Source of the DNA: Labilibaculum euxinicum
GTDB taxonomy: Bacteria; Bacteroidota; Bacteroidia; Bacteroidales; Marinifilaceae
Length of the DNA: 64,000 nucleotides
Direction of reading: 5' to 3'
Assembly: GCF_009795715.1 (NCBI RefSeq)
Contig: NZ_WTCR01000006.1
Location: 186,001 to 250,000 of the forward strand
Below are positions 17,434 to 25,400 of the stretch, one piece after another. Made by a program: the position numbers and the translations under genes. The number at the start of each line of letters is the position of its first letter. The stretch's first letter is position 1. The notes below the pieces were generated by a model that ran no database searches, was not told the origin of the DNA, and saw only the letters and a list, made by a program, of their open reading frames with translations.

Positions 17434-17514
17434 GTTATGGGATATTTATTTTTTAGAGGATATAAAGGTAGCAATTATCCTTTTATCTATAGGGGATGAA
17501 TATTTATTCTACAA

Positions 17515-17542
17515 AAAAAGAAGCCCAAACGGACTTCTTTTT
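17515..17542 (-). terminator. Intrinsic terminator of the pyrBI operon
   Basis: Minus-strand hairpin AAAAAGAAGTCC / GGGCTTCTTTTT with a four-base loop and following T residues; 24 bases after the pyrI stop codon. Confidence 0.85.
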
Positions 17543-17566
17543 ATATGAGGGACAATGAAATGCAAA

Positions 17567-18025
17567 TTATACAATTTCTATGTTTTTGTGATCTGTTATT
17601 TTCTCACAATAGTGGCATTTCAGGGTAATAGGAGAATTATTTATCACTTTAAAGCGAGTGGTCACAGCTTCTACATTTGTAATGCATTTTGGATTCATAC
17701 ATTTAGCAATACCAATAACTTTTTCAGGCGATTCTACAATTTTCTTTTCTGCAACTTTGTAATCACGAATGATATTTAGTTTTGCATGCGGAGCAATTAG
17801 TGAGATTTTATTGATTTCTTCATCTTCAAAAAACTTGTCGGAAATTTTGATGATGGCTTTCTTTCCCAATAGTTTACTTTCCAAATTGTTTCCAAAAGTC
17901 ACTGAATTTTTACTTTTGTCCAATCCTAAAATTGTAATTACCTGAAAAAGATATTCAGCAGGAATGTGATCGATAACAGTTCCGTTTTCAATAGCGCTTA
18001 CTTGCAATTCTTTCTTTGTGTTCAT
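17567..18025 (-). CDS. pyrI: Aspartate carbamoyltransferase regulatory subunit
   Basis: A 152-residue regulatory chain that binds nucleotide effectors and joins catalytic trimers into the allosteric holoenzyme of pyrimidine synthesis. The N-terminal allosteric domain is at about 5-95 (VSAIENGTVIDHIPAEYLFQVITILGL). The C-terminal zinc domain has four cysteines at 109, 114, 137 and 140 (CMNPKC and CHYC), the same positions as in E. coli PyrI. It follows pyrB by 32 bases on the same strand and ends at a terminator. Full length, no anomalies. Confidence 0.96.
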   Translation of the reverse strand: MNTKKELQVSAIENGTVIDHIPAEYLFQVITILGLDKSKNSVTFGNNLESKLLGKKAIIKISDKFFEDEEINKISLIAPHAKLNIIRDYKVAEKKIVESPEKVIGIAKCMNPKCITNVEAVTTRFKVINNSPITLKCHYCEKITDHKNIEIV

Positions 18026-18057
18026 ATGATGATGTGCTTTTATTCGTGAGTATGAAT

Positions 18058-18963
18058 TTATAGATTAAGAGCTTTTGCGATGATTGCTTGTCGGGCATAA
18101 ACACCATTTAAAGCTTGTTCAAAATAGTAGGCTTTTGGATTGGTGTCAACATCCACAGCTATTTCATTTACTCTTGGAAGCGGGTGAAGAATTCTCATGT
18201 TATCCTTCGTGTTGCTAAGCATATCATTCTTAAGGATGTACACATTCTTTACTTTTTCATATTCCAAAGGATCCGCAAAACGTTCTTTTTGAACACGGGT
18301 CATATACAAAATATCAGCATCGTTAATAATATCATTAAATTCGGTATGTTCGAAATATTTGATATTATTTTTTTCCATGAAAATTTTGTACCCGCGTGGA
18401 ATTTCCAATTCGGGAGGAGCAATAAAATGGAAGGTAGGATTGAAGTGAGAAAGTGCCATTAACAGAGAATGAACAGTACGACCGTATTTAAGGTCACCAA
18501 CCATAAAAATATTCAGGTTTTCAAGTGTTCCCTGTGTTTTCATGATGGAATAAAGATCGAGCATTGTTTGAGTTGGATGCTGGTTGGCACCATCGCCGGC
18601 GTTAATTATCGGAACATCAGATACTTCTGAAGCATAGCGTGCAGAACCTTCAATTGGGTGACGCATAACAATCAGGTCGCAATAGTTACTCACCATTTTA
18701 GTGGTATCCTTTAAAGTTTCCCCTTTAGTAACGCTTGATGACGAAGAATCGGTGAATCCAACAATTCTTCCACCCATGCGATTAATTGCAGTTTCGAAGC
18801 TTAAGCGAGTGCGGGTTGATGGCTCAAAAAACAATGAAGCAACAACTTTTCCCTCTAATAAGCTGCAGTTAGGATTTTTTTCGAACTCAGCAGCTCTTGC
18901 TAATACTTCCAGAATTTCTTCTTTTGTGTAGTCGTCGATCGATACTAAACTTTTGTTATCCAT
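18058..18963 (-). CDS. pyrB: Aspartate carbamoyltransferase catalytic subunit
   Basis: A 301-residue catalytic chain condensing aspartate and carbamoyl phosphate to carbamoyl aspartate, the first committed step of pyrimidine synthesis. The carbamoyl-phosphate loop [13 protein letters not shown] is at about 45-57, with HPTQTMLDL (about 132) and the aspartate-binding HPLPRVNEI near 265. It is followed by pyrI. The start codon lies three bases after the stop of an 84-codon leader reading frame whose 3' end runs through a strong terminator hairpin. This arrangement implies transcription attenuation (see the leader and terminator entries). Confidence 0.97.
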   Translation of the reverse strand: MDNKSLVSIDDYTKEEILEVLARAAEFEKNPNCSLLEGKVVASLFFEPSTRTRLSFETAINRMGGRIVGFTDSSSSSVTKGETLKDTTKMVSNYCDLIVMRHPIEGSARYASEVSDVPIINAGDGANQHPTQTMLDLYSIMKTQGTLENLNIFMVGDLKYGRTVHSLLMALSHFNPTFHFIAPPELEIPRGYKIFMEKNNIKYFEHTEFNDIINDADILYMTRVQKERFADPLEYEKVKNVYILKNDMLSNTKDNMRILHPLPRVNEIAVDVDTNPKAYYFEQALNGVYARQAIIAKALNL

Positions 18964-18966
18964 TGA

Positions 18967-19221
18967 TTAAAAATTAAGTGTGTTTATAATATGATTGTTT
19001 TTTTTGCACAAAAAAAAACCAACAATTACTAAAATTGATAGTAATGTTGGGTTTTTTGATAAATATTCTTGAAAAGGATTATCCAAATAGCCAAATCGGG
19101 AATTAATCCTCAAATCGTGTTTGCTTCGAAATAAATAATGGAAAATGTGTAAGAAGGAGTAAAGGTCTTTACTTCTTTTGGTATTATTTGCAGTTCCAGA
19201 TTGAATTAGTTGTATCTCCAT
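18967..19221 (-). CDS. Candidate pyrB leader peptide (pyrL-like attenuation ORF)
   Basis: An 84-codon open frame starting ATG at 19219-19221 and ending TAA three bases before the pyrB ATG. It begins within a few bases of the expected transcription start of the promoter at 19231-19263. The peptide (MEIQLIQSGTANNTKRSKDL...) resembles no protein family. Its reading frame passes through a U-rich region (residues KDLYSFLHIFHYLF) and then through the terminator hairpin at 19009-19054. In E. coli pyrBI, ribosomes translating the pyrL leader close behind a polymerase stalled for UTP disrupt such a hairpin. The same logic fits here. That it is translated is inference; it is longer than the E. coli leader (44 codons). 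Confidence 0.6.
   Translation of the reverse strand: MEIQLIQSGTANNTKRSKDLYSFLHIFHYLFRSKHDLRINSRFGYLDNPFQEYLSKNPTLLSILVIVGFFLCKKNNHIINTLNF
19009..19054 (-). terminator. Attenuator hairpin upstream of pyrB
   Basis: On the minus strand, arms AACCCAACATTACTA and TAGTAATTGTTGGTT (two single-base bulges) around a seven-base loop, followed by eight to nine T residues. It ends about 45 bases before pyrB and lies inside the leader reading frame, so premature termination would be sensitive to leader translation. Confidence 0.85.
19151..19178 (-). promoter_or_regulatory. Putative pause hairpin in the pyr leader RNA
   Basis: Minus-strand RNA AAAAGAAGTAAAG / CTTTACTCCTTCTT forms a long stem with a small bulge, and is followed by a U-rich stretch (ACACATTTTCCATTATTTATTTC). 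In enterobacterial pyrBI a similar hairpin plus U-run causes UTP-sensitive pausing. Functional assignment is by analogy. Confidence 0.6.
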
Positions 19222-19230
19222 TCTAGATTA

Positions 19231-19263
19231 CAAATATAGGCATAAATTATTCTGAAAATCAAA
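19231..19263 (-). promoter_or_regulatory. Bacteroidota-type promoter of the pyr leader-pyrBI operon
   Basis: On the minus strand, a -33 box TTTG (19260-19263) and a -7 box TATATTTG (19231-19238, consensus TAnnTTTG) with a 21-base spacer. Transcription should start just before the leader ATG at 19221, leaving almost no 5' untranslated region. Confidence 0.7.
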
Positions 19264-19349
19264 TCAGAAATCGATTAATTATTAACATTTTTTTTGATCG
19301 AAAAATAAGCAGGGAAATGCGTTTGCATAGAATGTTGATATCGAATTAA

Positions 19350-19961
19350 CTAAATGGTTTTGACGAATTCTGTTTTCACACTATCAATTTTAGAAAATTT
19401 TTCGATGATCTTATCGACCTCGCTTTGGCGGATACTTAAAGTGATTCGGCAGGTTAGGTTGAAATCCTGCCCCAACTGTTCCGGTTGATCTTCTTTAATA
19501 ATTTTCATTACATCATTCATAACCAGATAATCGAAATTAACATCGTAAATATCATTTACAGTCTTTTCAATAATTTCGGTATTGGCAATTGCATCGGCAG
19601 CAGCTGTTTTGTAAGCATGTATTAAACCACTTACGCCTAGTTTAGTTCCGCCAAAGTAACGAATAACTACGATGAGTATGTTGGTAATATCATTCGAGAG
19701 TATTTGTCCCAAAATGGGTTTCCCTGCTGTAGATGAAGGTTCGCCATCATCATTCGCCCTGTATTCAGATTTATCAGCGCCAAGCATATATGCATAGCAA
19801 TGATGGCGGGCATCGTAGTATTCTTTTTTTAGATTGGCTATATACTCTTTAATCTCCTCTTCGTTGGTTACAGGGTAAGCATATGCAATGAATTTACTTC
19901 CCTTTTCTTTGTATAGTCCTTCGGATGCCGGATTGATTGTTTTGTAAGTATCGCTGCTCAT
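19350..19961 (-). CDS. yigZ: YigZ/IMPACT-family protein (UPF0029)
   Basis: A 203-residue protein of the YigZ/IMPACT family. The N-terminal domain carries the signature KGSKFIAYAYPV... (about 19-30), ARHHCYAYML (about 51-60), RANDDGEPSSTAGKPIL (about 68-84) and IVVIRYFGGTKLGVSGL (about 96-112). The C-terminal ferredoxin-like domain is at about 135-200. Yeast and mammalian relatives act on Gcn1/translation control; the bacterial role is not settled. Full length. It is followed upstream by an EamA transporter gene 26 bases away on the same strand. Confidence 0.92.
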   Translation of the reverse strand: MSSDTYKTINPASEGLYKEKGSKFIAYAYPVTNEEEIKEYIANLKKEYYDARHHCYAYMLGADKSEYRANDDGEPSSTAGKPILGQILSNDITNILIVVIRYFGGTKLGVSGLIHAYKTAAADAIANTEIIEKTVNDIYDVNFDYLVMNDVMKIIKEDQPEQLGQDFNLTCRITLSIRQSEVDKIIEKFSKIDSVKTEFVKTI

Positions 19962-19986
19962 TTTTTACTCAAAAATACTTGTTGAA

Positions 19987-20847
19987 TTAATTTGTTAGGA
20001 TAAAAATAGCAATAAATGCCAGCAGTATTCCCAATATATTTACTTTGTTCAGTTTTTCTCTGAAAATACTCAAGCCAATAATTACAGAACAAGCTACAAT
20101 ACCTATATTTACAATACTGAAAACCACTGAGCTATCGAATCCTGAATTGTTTAATGAAGCAATCAGGAAATAAAGAGAGCCAAAATTCACAAGCCCTAAA
20201 ATACTCCCGCCAATTAATACTTTAGGCTGAAACAGGTCACGCAATTTATCTTTTCGGATAAGCAAAGTAATCACCCCTGCAACACTTGCAATCGCAAAAA
20301 GCAGTGTCGAAAACTCTTCTGTTCCACCAGAATTTAAGTATTCCTGTTGTGCATATTTAACTAGTGAATCAACAGTTCCGGCTCCAAAAAAAAGAAGTAT
20401 TGGCAACCAAATATATCTTCGGTTTATCTTATCTCCTTGTTCTTTATAAATACTGAATAATACTGCACTAACTGCAATTATTATCCCAAAAATCTTTTTG
20501 CCGGTTATGATTTCCTGATAGTACATGATGGAAAAAAGAAGGGGGAGAACAAAGGACATTTTACTAGCTAGTGTAGTTACTGATATACCTGCTTTTTGCG
20601 TAGATCGGCCAATGATAAAGAATACGATGATAAAAAGAATACCAATTAATATGGATATGCTGAACCAATCTTGTAGAATAATTTTACTGAAATTGAATGT
20701 GGTATTTGTTAGGAAATATCCGCATAAAGAGGCAATTAGGTAGTTGATGATAATGGCGGGAAGAATATCAATTTTGAATTTTTCCAGATATTTAAAGGTG
20801 ATAAATATTCCTGTGGAAGTAAGAATTGCAAATAATAGATTGAGCAT
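19987..20847 (-). CDS. EamA/DMT-superfamily permease
   Basis: A 286-residue integral membrane protein with about ten hydrophobic segments arranged as two EamA repeats of five. The first repeat starts MLNLLFAILTSTGIFITFKYLE and the second is near 150-280 (WLPILLFFGAGTVDSLVKYA through VNILGILLAFIAIFILTN). The pattern fits a drug/metabolite transporter or nucleotide-sugar-type permease; substrate unknown. The typical VVxxxSIFREKLN-like end of helix nine (IIGLSIFREKLNKVNILGILL) is present. Adjacent to yigZ on the same strand. Confidence 0.85.
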   Translation of the reverse strand: MLNLLFAILTSTGIFITFKYLEKFKIDILPAIIINYLIASLCGYFLTNTTFNFSKIILQDWFSISILIGILFIIVFFIIGRSTQKAGISVTTLASKMSFVLPLLFSIMYYQEIITGKKIFGIIIAVSAVLFSIYKEQGDKINRRYIWLPILLFFGAGTVDSLVKYAQQEYLNSGGTEEFSTLLFAIASVAGVITLLIRKDKLRDLFQPKVLIGGSILGLVNFGSLYFLIASLNNSGFDSSVVFSIVNIGIVACSVIIGLSIFREKLNKVNILGILLAFIAIFILTN

Positions 20848-20896
20848 AGACTTAATTTTTGCGCAAAGTAATGAAAAATACCTTACCTAAAATTAG

Positions 20897-20925
20897 AAAA
20901 GCAGATTCAAAATGAATCTGCTTTT
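20897..20925 (-). terminator. Intrinsic terminator of dnaA
   Basis: Perfect 13-bp stem AAAAGCAGATTCA / TGAATCTGCTTTT with a three-base loop, followed on the minus strand by a T-rich stretch; 30 bases after the dnaA stop. Confidence 0.85.
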
Positions 20926-20955
20926 AGGGTAGTAATATAATAATTAGTAATAAAA

Positions 20956-22386
20956 TTACATTTTTAATTTCTTGTCAATTTCGTCAATTTGAGTTTTGAA
21001 ACCTCTGTCAGTATCAATCAAATTGTTTACTGTTTTGCAGGCATGTAACACTGTAGCATGATCTTTTTTCCCAATTTGAGAGCCAATGGAAGCCAAAGAA
21101 GCTTTTGTTAGTGTTTTCGAGAAGTACATTGCTATTTGTCTGGCCTGTACAATTTCTCTTTTTCTTGTTTTTACCTGCAATACATCAATTGGCAATGAAA
21201 AATGGTCACACACTACTTTTTGAATGTAGTCAATGGAAAGCTCGCGCTTGGTATTTTTCACCAACCTGTCAATAATAGTAATGGCTAGTTCAAGATTAAG
21301 CTCTTTTTTATTTAAGGTAGACTGAGCTAATAACGAAATTAATGCTCCTTCCAGTTCTCTAACATTATTGGTTACATGACTTGCAATGTATTCAATCACT
21401 TCGTTATCAAGTACAATACCATCTTTATATGCTTTCTGATGTAAAATTCGAACTCTGGTTTCGTAATCAGGATTCTGAAGATCTGCCGAAAGTCCCCATT
21501 TAAATCTGGAAAGCAAACGATTCTCCATTCCCTTCAGCTCAATAGGAGCTTTATCAGAAGTAAGAATTAACTGCTTGCCCGATTGATGAAGGTGATTAAA
21601 TATATGGAAAAATGTATTTTGCGTTTTTTCTTTCCCTGCTAACTCCTGAATATCATCTATAATTAAAACATCAATCATTTGATAAAAATGAAGAAAGTCA
21701 TTCTTATTATTATTTCTGATTGCTTCAGTAAATTGTGTCTGGAATTTGTTTGCACTTACATACAATACTGTTTTATCCTGATACAATTCTTTTGTTTTTA
21801 TTCCGATTGCCTGAGCAAGGTGGGTTTTTCCTAAACCGGAATCACCATACAATACCAACGGATTAAAAGCTGTACCTCCTGGATTTTCAGAAACAGCCAC
21901 ACCTGCTGATCTTGCCAGTCTATTGCAATCTCCTTCAATAAAGTTTGCAAATGAATAGTCCGGATTCAATTGCGAGTCGATATGTAATTTTTTAATTCCA
22001 GGAATAACAAACGGATTTCGAATGGTTAGTTCTTCCTTATCAGAAGGCATACTAACCGGACGATTTTTTGTGTTTGAGCCATTATTCCCGGGAACTACAA
22101 CAGAAAAAGGTTTAGAATTTGCAATGTGATTATTTTCCATCACAACATTATATTCTAATTTAGCACTGTTGCCAATTTCTTTTCGCAGTGTTTTTCTTAG
22201 AATATCAATGTATTGCTCCTCCAAATATTCGTAGAAAAAATGGCTTGGTACTTGCAATGTCAGGATCTGGTTCTCCAAGTTTAATGGTACGATTGGTTCG
22301 AACCATGTTTTGTAACTTATTGGGGGCACGTTGTCCTTTATTACAGCCAAGCAATTATTCCAAACCTGGAGGTGATGATTATTCAT
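20956..22386 (-). CDS. dnaA: Chromosomal replication initiator DnaA
   Basis: A 476-residue initiator that binds DnaA boxes and opens oriC. Domain I is at about 1-85 (VWNNCLAVIKDNVPPISYKTWFEPIVPL). The AAA+ domain III holds Walker A GDSGLGKTHLAQAIG (about 183-197) and Walker B VLIIDDIQEL (about 247-256). The C-terminal DNA-binding domain IV ends with KKDHATVLHACKTVNNL (about 440-456), the box-recognition signature. Normal length. The 389 bases upstream are AT-rich but hold no recognisable DnaA box cluster, so proximity to an origin is not shown. Confidence 0.97.
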   Translation of the reverse strand: MNNHHLQVWNNCLAVIKDNVPPISYKTWFEPIVPLNLENQILTLQVPSHFFYEYLEEQYIDILRKTLRKEIGNSAKLEYNVVMENNHIANSKPFSVVVPGNNGSNTKNRPVSMPSDKEELTIRNPFVIPGIKKLHIDSQLNPDYSFANFIEGDCNRLARSAGVAVSENPGGTAFNPLVLYGDSGLGKTHLAQAIGIKTKELYQDKTVLYVSANKFQTQFTEAIRNNNKNDFLHFYQMIDVLIIDDIQELAGKEKTQNTFFHIFNHLHQSGKQLILTSDKAPIELKGMENRLLSRFKWGLSADLQNPDYETRVRILHQKAYKDGIVLDNEVIEYIASHVTNNVRELEGALISLLAQSTLNKKELNLELAITIIDRLVKNTKRELSIDYIQKVVCDHFSLPIDVLQVKTRKREIVQARQIAMYFSKTLTKASLASIGSQIGKKDHATVLHACKTVNNLIDTDRGFKTQIDEIDKKLKM

Positions 22387-22775
22387 TTCTGTGTCAGTGT
22401 TTTAAAAATGTAGGGTGTGCTAAATTTTGCTTATGCAAGATTGTCAAAAAAAAAATGAAAAAAAAATTATTTAGCTATTGACTTTTTAAAAACATTTATT
22501 ACTCTATATAAAACAAGGGATACAGAATCGTAAAAAAAAAGAAATTATTTAAATTACAGTTAGTCAGCATGTTAAGCTTTGATTTTGTTTAACTTTCTGG
22601 TTGTTAGTCATTTCCGAATACGATACTTTAAGGTCTTTATTATACAATCTATAATCAATCCATTGTAAACATAACCGATCGCGTGTTAAATAAGCTATTA
22701 AACTGATCTTACAAGGTAGGGCTTCAGTTGTTTAAGACGTTTTGATTTACTATAATTTCAACCTTTAAATATAAA
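22387..22775. other. 389-base AT-rich region upstream of dnaA
   Basis: Contains poly-A tracts near 22446-22470 and 22535-22545. I looked for TTATCCACA-type DnaA boxes and for a TAnnTTTG promoter on the minus strand and found neither. No gene or RNA recognised. Confidence 0.5.
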
Positions 22776-24005
22776 TCAATTCTCAGGGCTTATCTTAATT
22801 ACAAAGGCATCTGGAAAATCATCACGAATTTTTTTAAGTTGTCGGATAATATCCTTATAGTTTTGTGTTTCCCCAATTGTATATTTATACTTTCCGTTAA
22901 AATAGATTTCTTCAATCTTTCTGTGTCCTTTAAATACTGTGTCATCCAAAGGTATTTGAGAGGCAGAAGACATAATCTGAACCTTATAGTAAACGTGATT
23001 CTCTTTGTCTTTTTTCTTTTGAGATTTTTCAGAATCCATATAAACGGTTTTTCCAGTATCAAATAATGAAAAGTGCATATATTTTTTAGGATTGTTTTTT
23101 ACATCAATCAGTAAATTGGTTAGACCGTTTGAAGCAGCTTCCAGATTTGTGTATAAAGTATCGTTATTAATTAATAAGCCCATAGAACCTTTTCCTGAAT
23201 TTATTTTTTCAAGAATTTCATTGGTTTGTTTAAGGGTTGCTTTTGCATTATTTATGGTTTGAGCAATATCTGTAGCCGATAAGGAATCACTAATATTTGA
23301 AAAATTAGATAGAATTGTAGATACGTTTTTATTGTTGTCTTTTAAATTTCCTGTTATTGAATCTACATTTGCGAAAATATTTTCAAAATGACTTTTTTGT
23401 CCTGTCATTATAGTGTCAAGTGTTCCCGACGCATTTTCAAGTTTTTTAAAGGTTTGTTCGATACTACCAAAGCTTTTTCTTAAATTTTCACGTGTATTCT
23501 CATTAAATATATACTGTATTACTGTAAGCACCGAATCAACACCAGACATTAATTTTTCGGCCTTTTTCTTCAGCGGCAACATCTGCATGCTCACCTGTTC
23601 TTTTAAATCACCTTCAATACTTCCTTTAATTGTATCGCCTGTTTGAAGCAGAGTTTTCCCTTTGCCGGGTATAATTTTAATCTCCTTTGTGCCCATGATG
23701 TCTGCACTCTCAATACGAGCAACCGAATTAGCTGGAAGTTTAAATTGATTAGAGATGGCAAATTCAACCAGAAGATGATCTGCTGATGCGCTGCTAAATT
23801 TGATGGATTTAATTTGGCCTACTTTATAGCCCTTTAGTGTAACTGAGCTTGATTTTTTTAGCCCATCAACCCTTTCGTATCTTGCATAAAAAACTTGTTC
23901 GCTGGAAAATACATTAAATCCTTTCAGAAAGTTTACACCCCAAATTAAAATTACAATGGCTCCAATAACAACAAGTCCTATTTTTGCGTCTTTTGAAAAT
24001 TTCAT
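22776..24005 (-). CDS. MCE/MlaD-family lipid-transport protein with SPOR-like C-terminal domain
   Basis: A 409-residue protein with one N-terminal membrane anchor (IGLVVIGAIVILIWGVNFLKG) and an MCE domain at about 35-115 (FYARYERVDGLKKSSSVTLKGYKVGQIKSIKF). Such proteins hold phospholipid between the membranes for Mla-type ABC transport. Residues about 130-300 are helical and coiled-coil-prone. Residues about 335-405 (YYKVQIMSSASQIPLDD...KYKYTIGETQNYKDIIRQLKKIRDDFPDAFVIKI) resemble the C-terminal domain of the amidase encoded just upstream, and look SPOR-like. No MlaE or MlaF gene is adjacent in this window. Confidence 0.88.
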   Translation of the reverse strand: MKFSKDAKIGLVVIGAIVILIWGVNFLKGFNVFSSEQVFYARYERVDGLKKSSSVTLKGYKVGQIKSIKFSSASADHLLVEFAISNQFKLPANSVARIESADIMGTKEIKIIPGKGKTLLQTGDTIKGSIEGDLKEQVSMQMLPLKKKAEKLMSGVDSVLTVIQYIFNENTRENLRKSFGSIEQTFKKLENASGTLDTIMTGQKSHFENIFANVDSITGNLKDNNKNVSTILSNFSNISDSLSATDIAQTINNAKATLKQTNEILEKINSGKGSMGLLINNDTLYTNLEAASNGLTNLLIDVKNNPKKYMHFSLFDTGKTVYMDSEKSQKKKDKENHVYYKVQIMSSASQIPLDDTVFKGHRKIEEIYFNGKYKYTIGETQNYKDIIRQLKKIRDDFPDAFVIKISPEN

Positions 24006-24036
24006 AATTCGGTATTTTAATTTCAGATTGAGTGGT

Positions 24037-24045
24037 TGTGGATAA
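24037..24045 (-). other. Single perfect DnaA-box sequence
   Basis: TTATCCACA on the minus strand (TGTGGATAA on plus) between the amidase and MCE genes. It is isolated, with no partner boxes nearby, so it may be chance. Confidence 0.35.
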
Positions 24046-24063
24046 TTTTAATGGTAAAACTAC

Positions 24064-25242
24064 TTATGTTTTTTGAAGTTTTTTTGCTTTTGACAGGGAA
24101 ATACGTTCTCCATTGTAAAATACAACCACAAAACAGTCATTAATTACTTTTCTAATTTCCTTTTGGAGGATAACAATCTCTTTGTATTTGTCAGTGGAGC
24201 CAACGGTATATTTATAAACTCCATCGCTCATACGCTCTTTAATATTCTCAAGCTGATTGAAAGCTGCAGAATTTAATGGTATTTGTTTCGTAGAAGATTT
24301 TATCTGAATGCAATATTCGAGTTGCGGATTTGTTTCCGGTTCATTAATTACAGACGTTGCTATAGTTGTATCAATACGAACCAATTCTTCTTTCCTTTCC
24401 AAAACTACGCTCGATTCTTCAACTTTAGTTTTGTAATCGCGAAAAGCCCTGAAAATTGCACTGGCAAGATAATCCTGATTTTCAGAATGCTTCAGGTAAT
24501 TGGCTTCGGTAGGATTCGAGACAAAACCAACTTCCACTAGTATAGATGGCATACTAACTTGCTTCAGAACCCAGAATCCGGCTTCACGAACACCTCTCGA
24601 GTGACGACCCACTCTTGTTTTAAATTGAAATTCGGTGAATTCTGCCAAATTAATACTGTTTTCCCTATTCATACCTTGTAATAGATTAAAGATGATATAG
24701 GAGGCCGGATTTTTTGGGTCGAATCCCTCATATTTTGTACTGTAATCATCTTCGTAGAGCATAACAGAATTTTCTTTCATCGCAACTTCTAAATTTTCTT
24801 TGGTTTTATGCAATCCTAATGTATAGGTTTCTGTGCCGCTAATGGAATGATTATCATTTGCATTTGCATGAATAGATATGAATAAATCTGCTTTGTTTTG
24901 GTTTGCAATTTCCGATCTTCTATTTAATGGAATAAAAACATCAGTTTTTCGCGTATAAATTACATTAACATTAGGGAAGTATTTTTCTATATAAGTGCCT
25001 AATTTAAGTGCGATACTTAGAACAACGTCCTTTTCGTTAATGATTTTGCTTATTGCACCAGGGTCTTTCCCCCCATGGCCAGCATCAATTACTACAGTAT
25101 TGATCTTGGAATGACTGCTTTGCGACATTCCAACAAAAGGTTGTAGAACAATGGCGCATAGCAGTAATAAAACGACTGATGATCTTGTAATTAGACCACG
25201 ATATATATATTCTGGAATAATGTTCATTAGAAAAATCTTCAT
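24064..25242 (-). CDS. N-acetylmuramoyl-L-alanine amidase (Amidase_3) with SPOR-like tail
   Basis: A 392-residue exported zinc amidase that cuts the amide between muramic acid and the peptide stem. The N-terminal signal is at about 18-40 (SSVVLLLLCAIVLQPFVGMSQ). The Amidase_3 domain (about 48-270) has VVIDAGHGGKDPGA (zinc His), the NRRSEIANQNKADLFISIHANAN zinc site and LVEVGFVSNPTEANYL (catalytic Glu). The tail (about 310-375: YCIQIKSSTKQIPLNS...YKYTVGSTDKYKEIVILQKEIRK) parallels the MCE protein's C terminus. Likely role: cell separation or wall turnover. It is divergent from lptD. Confidence 0.92.
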   Translation of the reverse strand: MKIFLMNIIPEYIYRGLITRSSVVLLLLCAIVLQPFVGMSQSSHSKINTVVIDAGHGGKDPGAISKIINEKDVVLSIALKLGTYIEKYFPNVNVIYTRKTDVFIPLNRRSEIANQNKADLFISIHANANDNHSISGTETYTLGLHKTKENLEVAMKENSVMLYEDDYSTKYEGFDPKNPASYIIFNLLQGMNRENSINLAEFTEFQFKTRVGRHSRGVREAGFWVLKQVSMPSILVEVGFVSNPTEANYLKHSENQDYLASAIFRAFRDYKTKVEESSVVLERKEELVRIDTTIATSVINEPETNPQLEYCIQIKSSTKQIPLNSAAFNQLENIKERMSDGVYKYTVGSTDKYKEIVILQKEIRKVINDCFVVVFYNGERISLSKAKKLQKT

Positions 25243-25400
25243 AAAAGAACTTAAAAAATGTTTTTGAAGTTCGTTTCGATTAGGGAATATAGCACTTTTA
25301 TTTGTATTTTTGGCGTCCTAAGAAAGCGTGACTGTTAAATTTGGTCAAACGGACTTGGCGCCATTTAATTCGATTATTCTACAAAAATAACAGATAAAAA

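Noticed and set aside
22387-22775. Replication origin next to dnaA
   Set aside because: AT-rich but no cluster of DnaA boxes; the only perfect box found (24037-24045) is isolated and 1.6 kb away.
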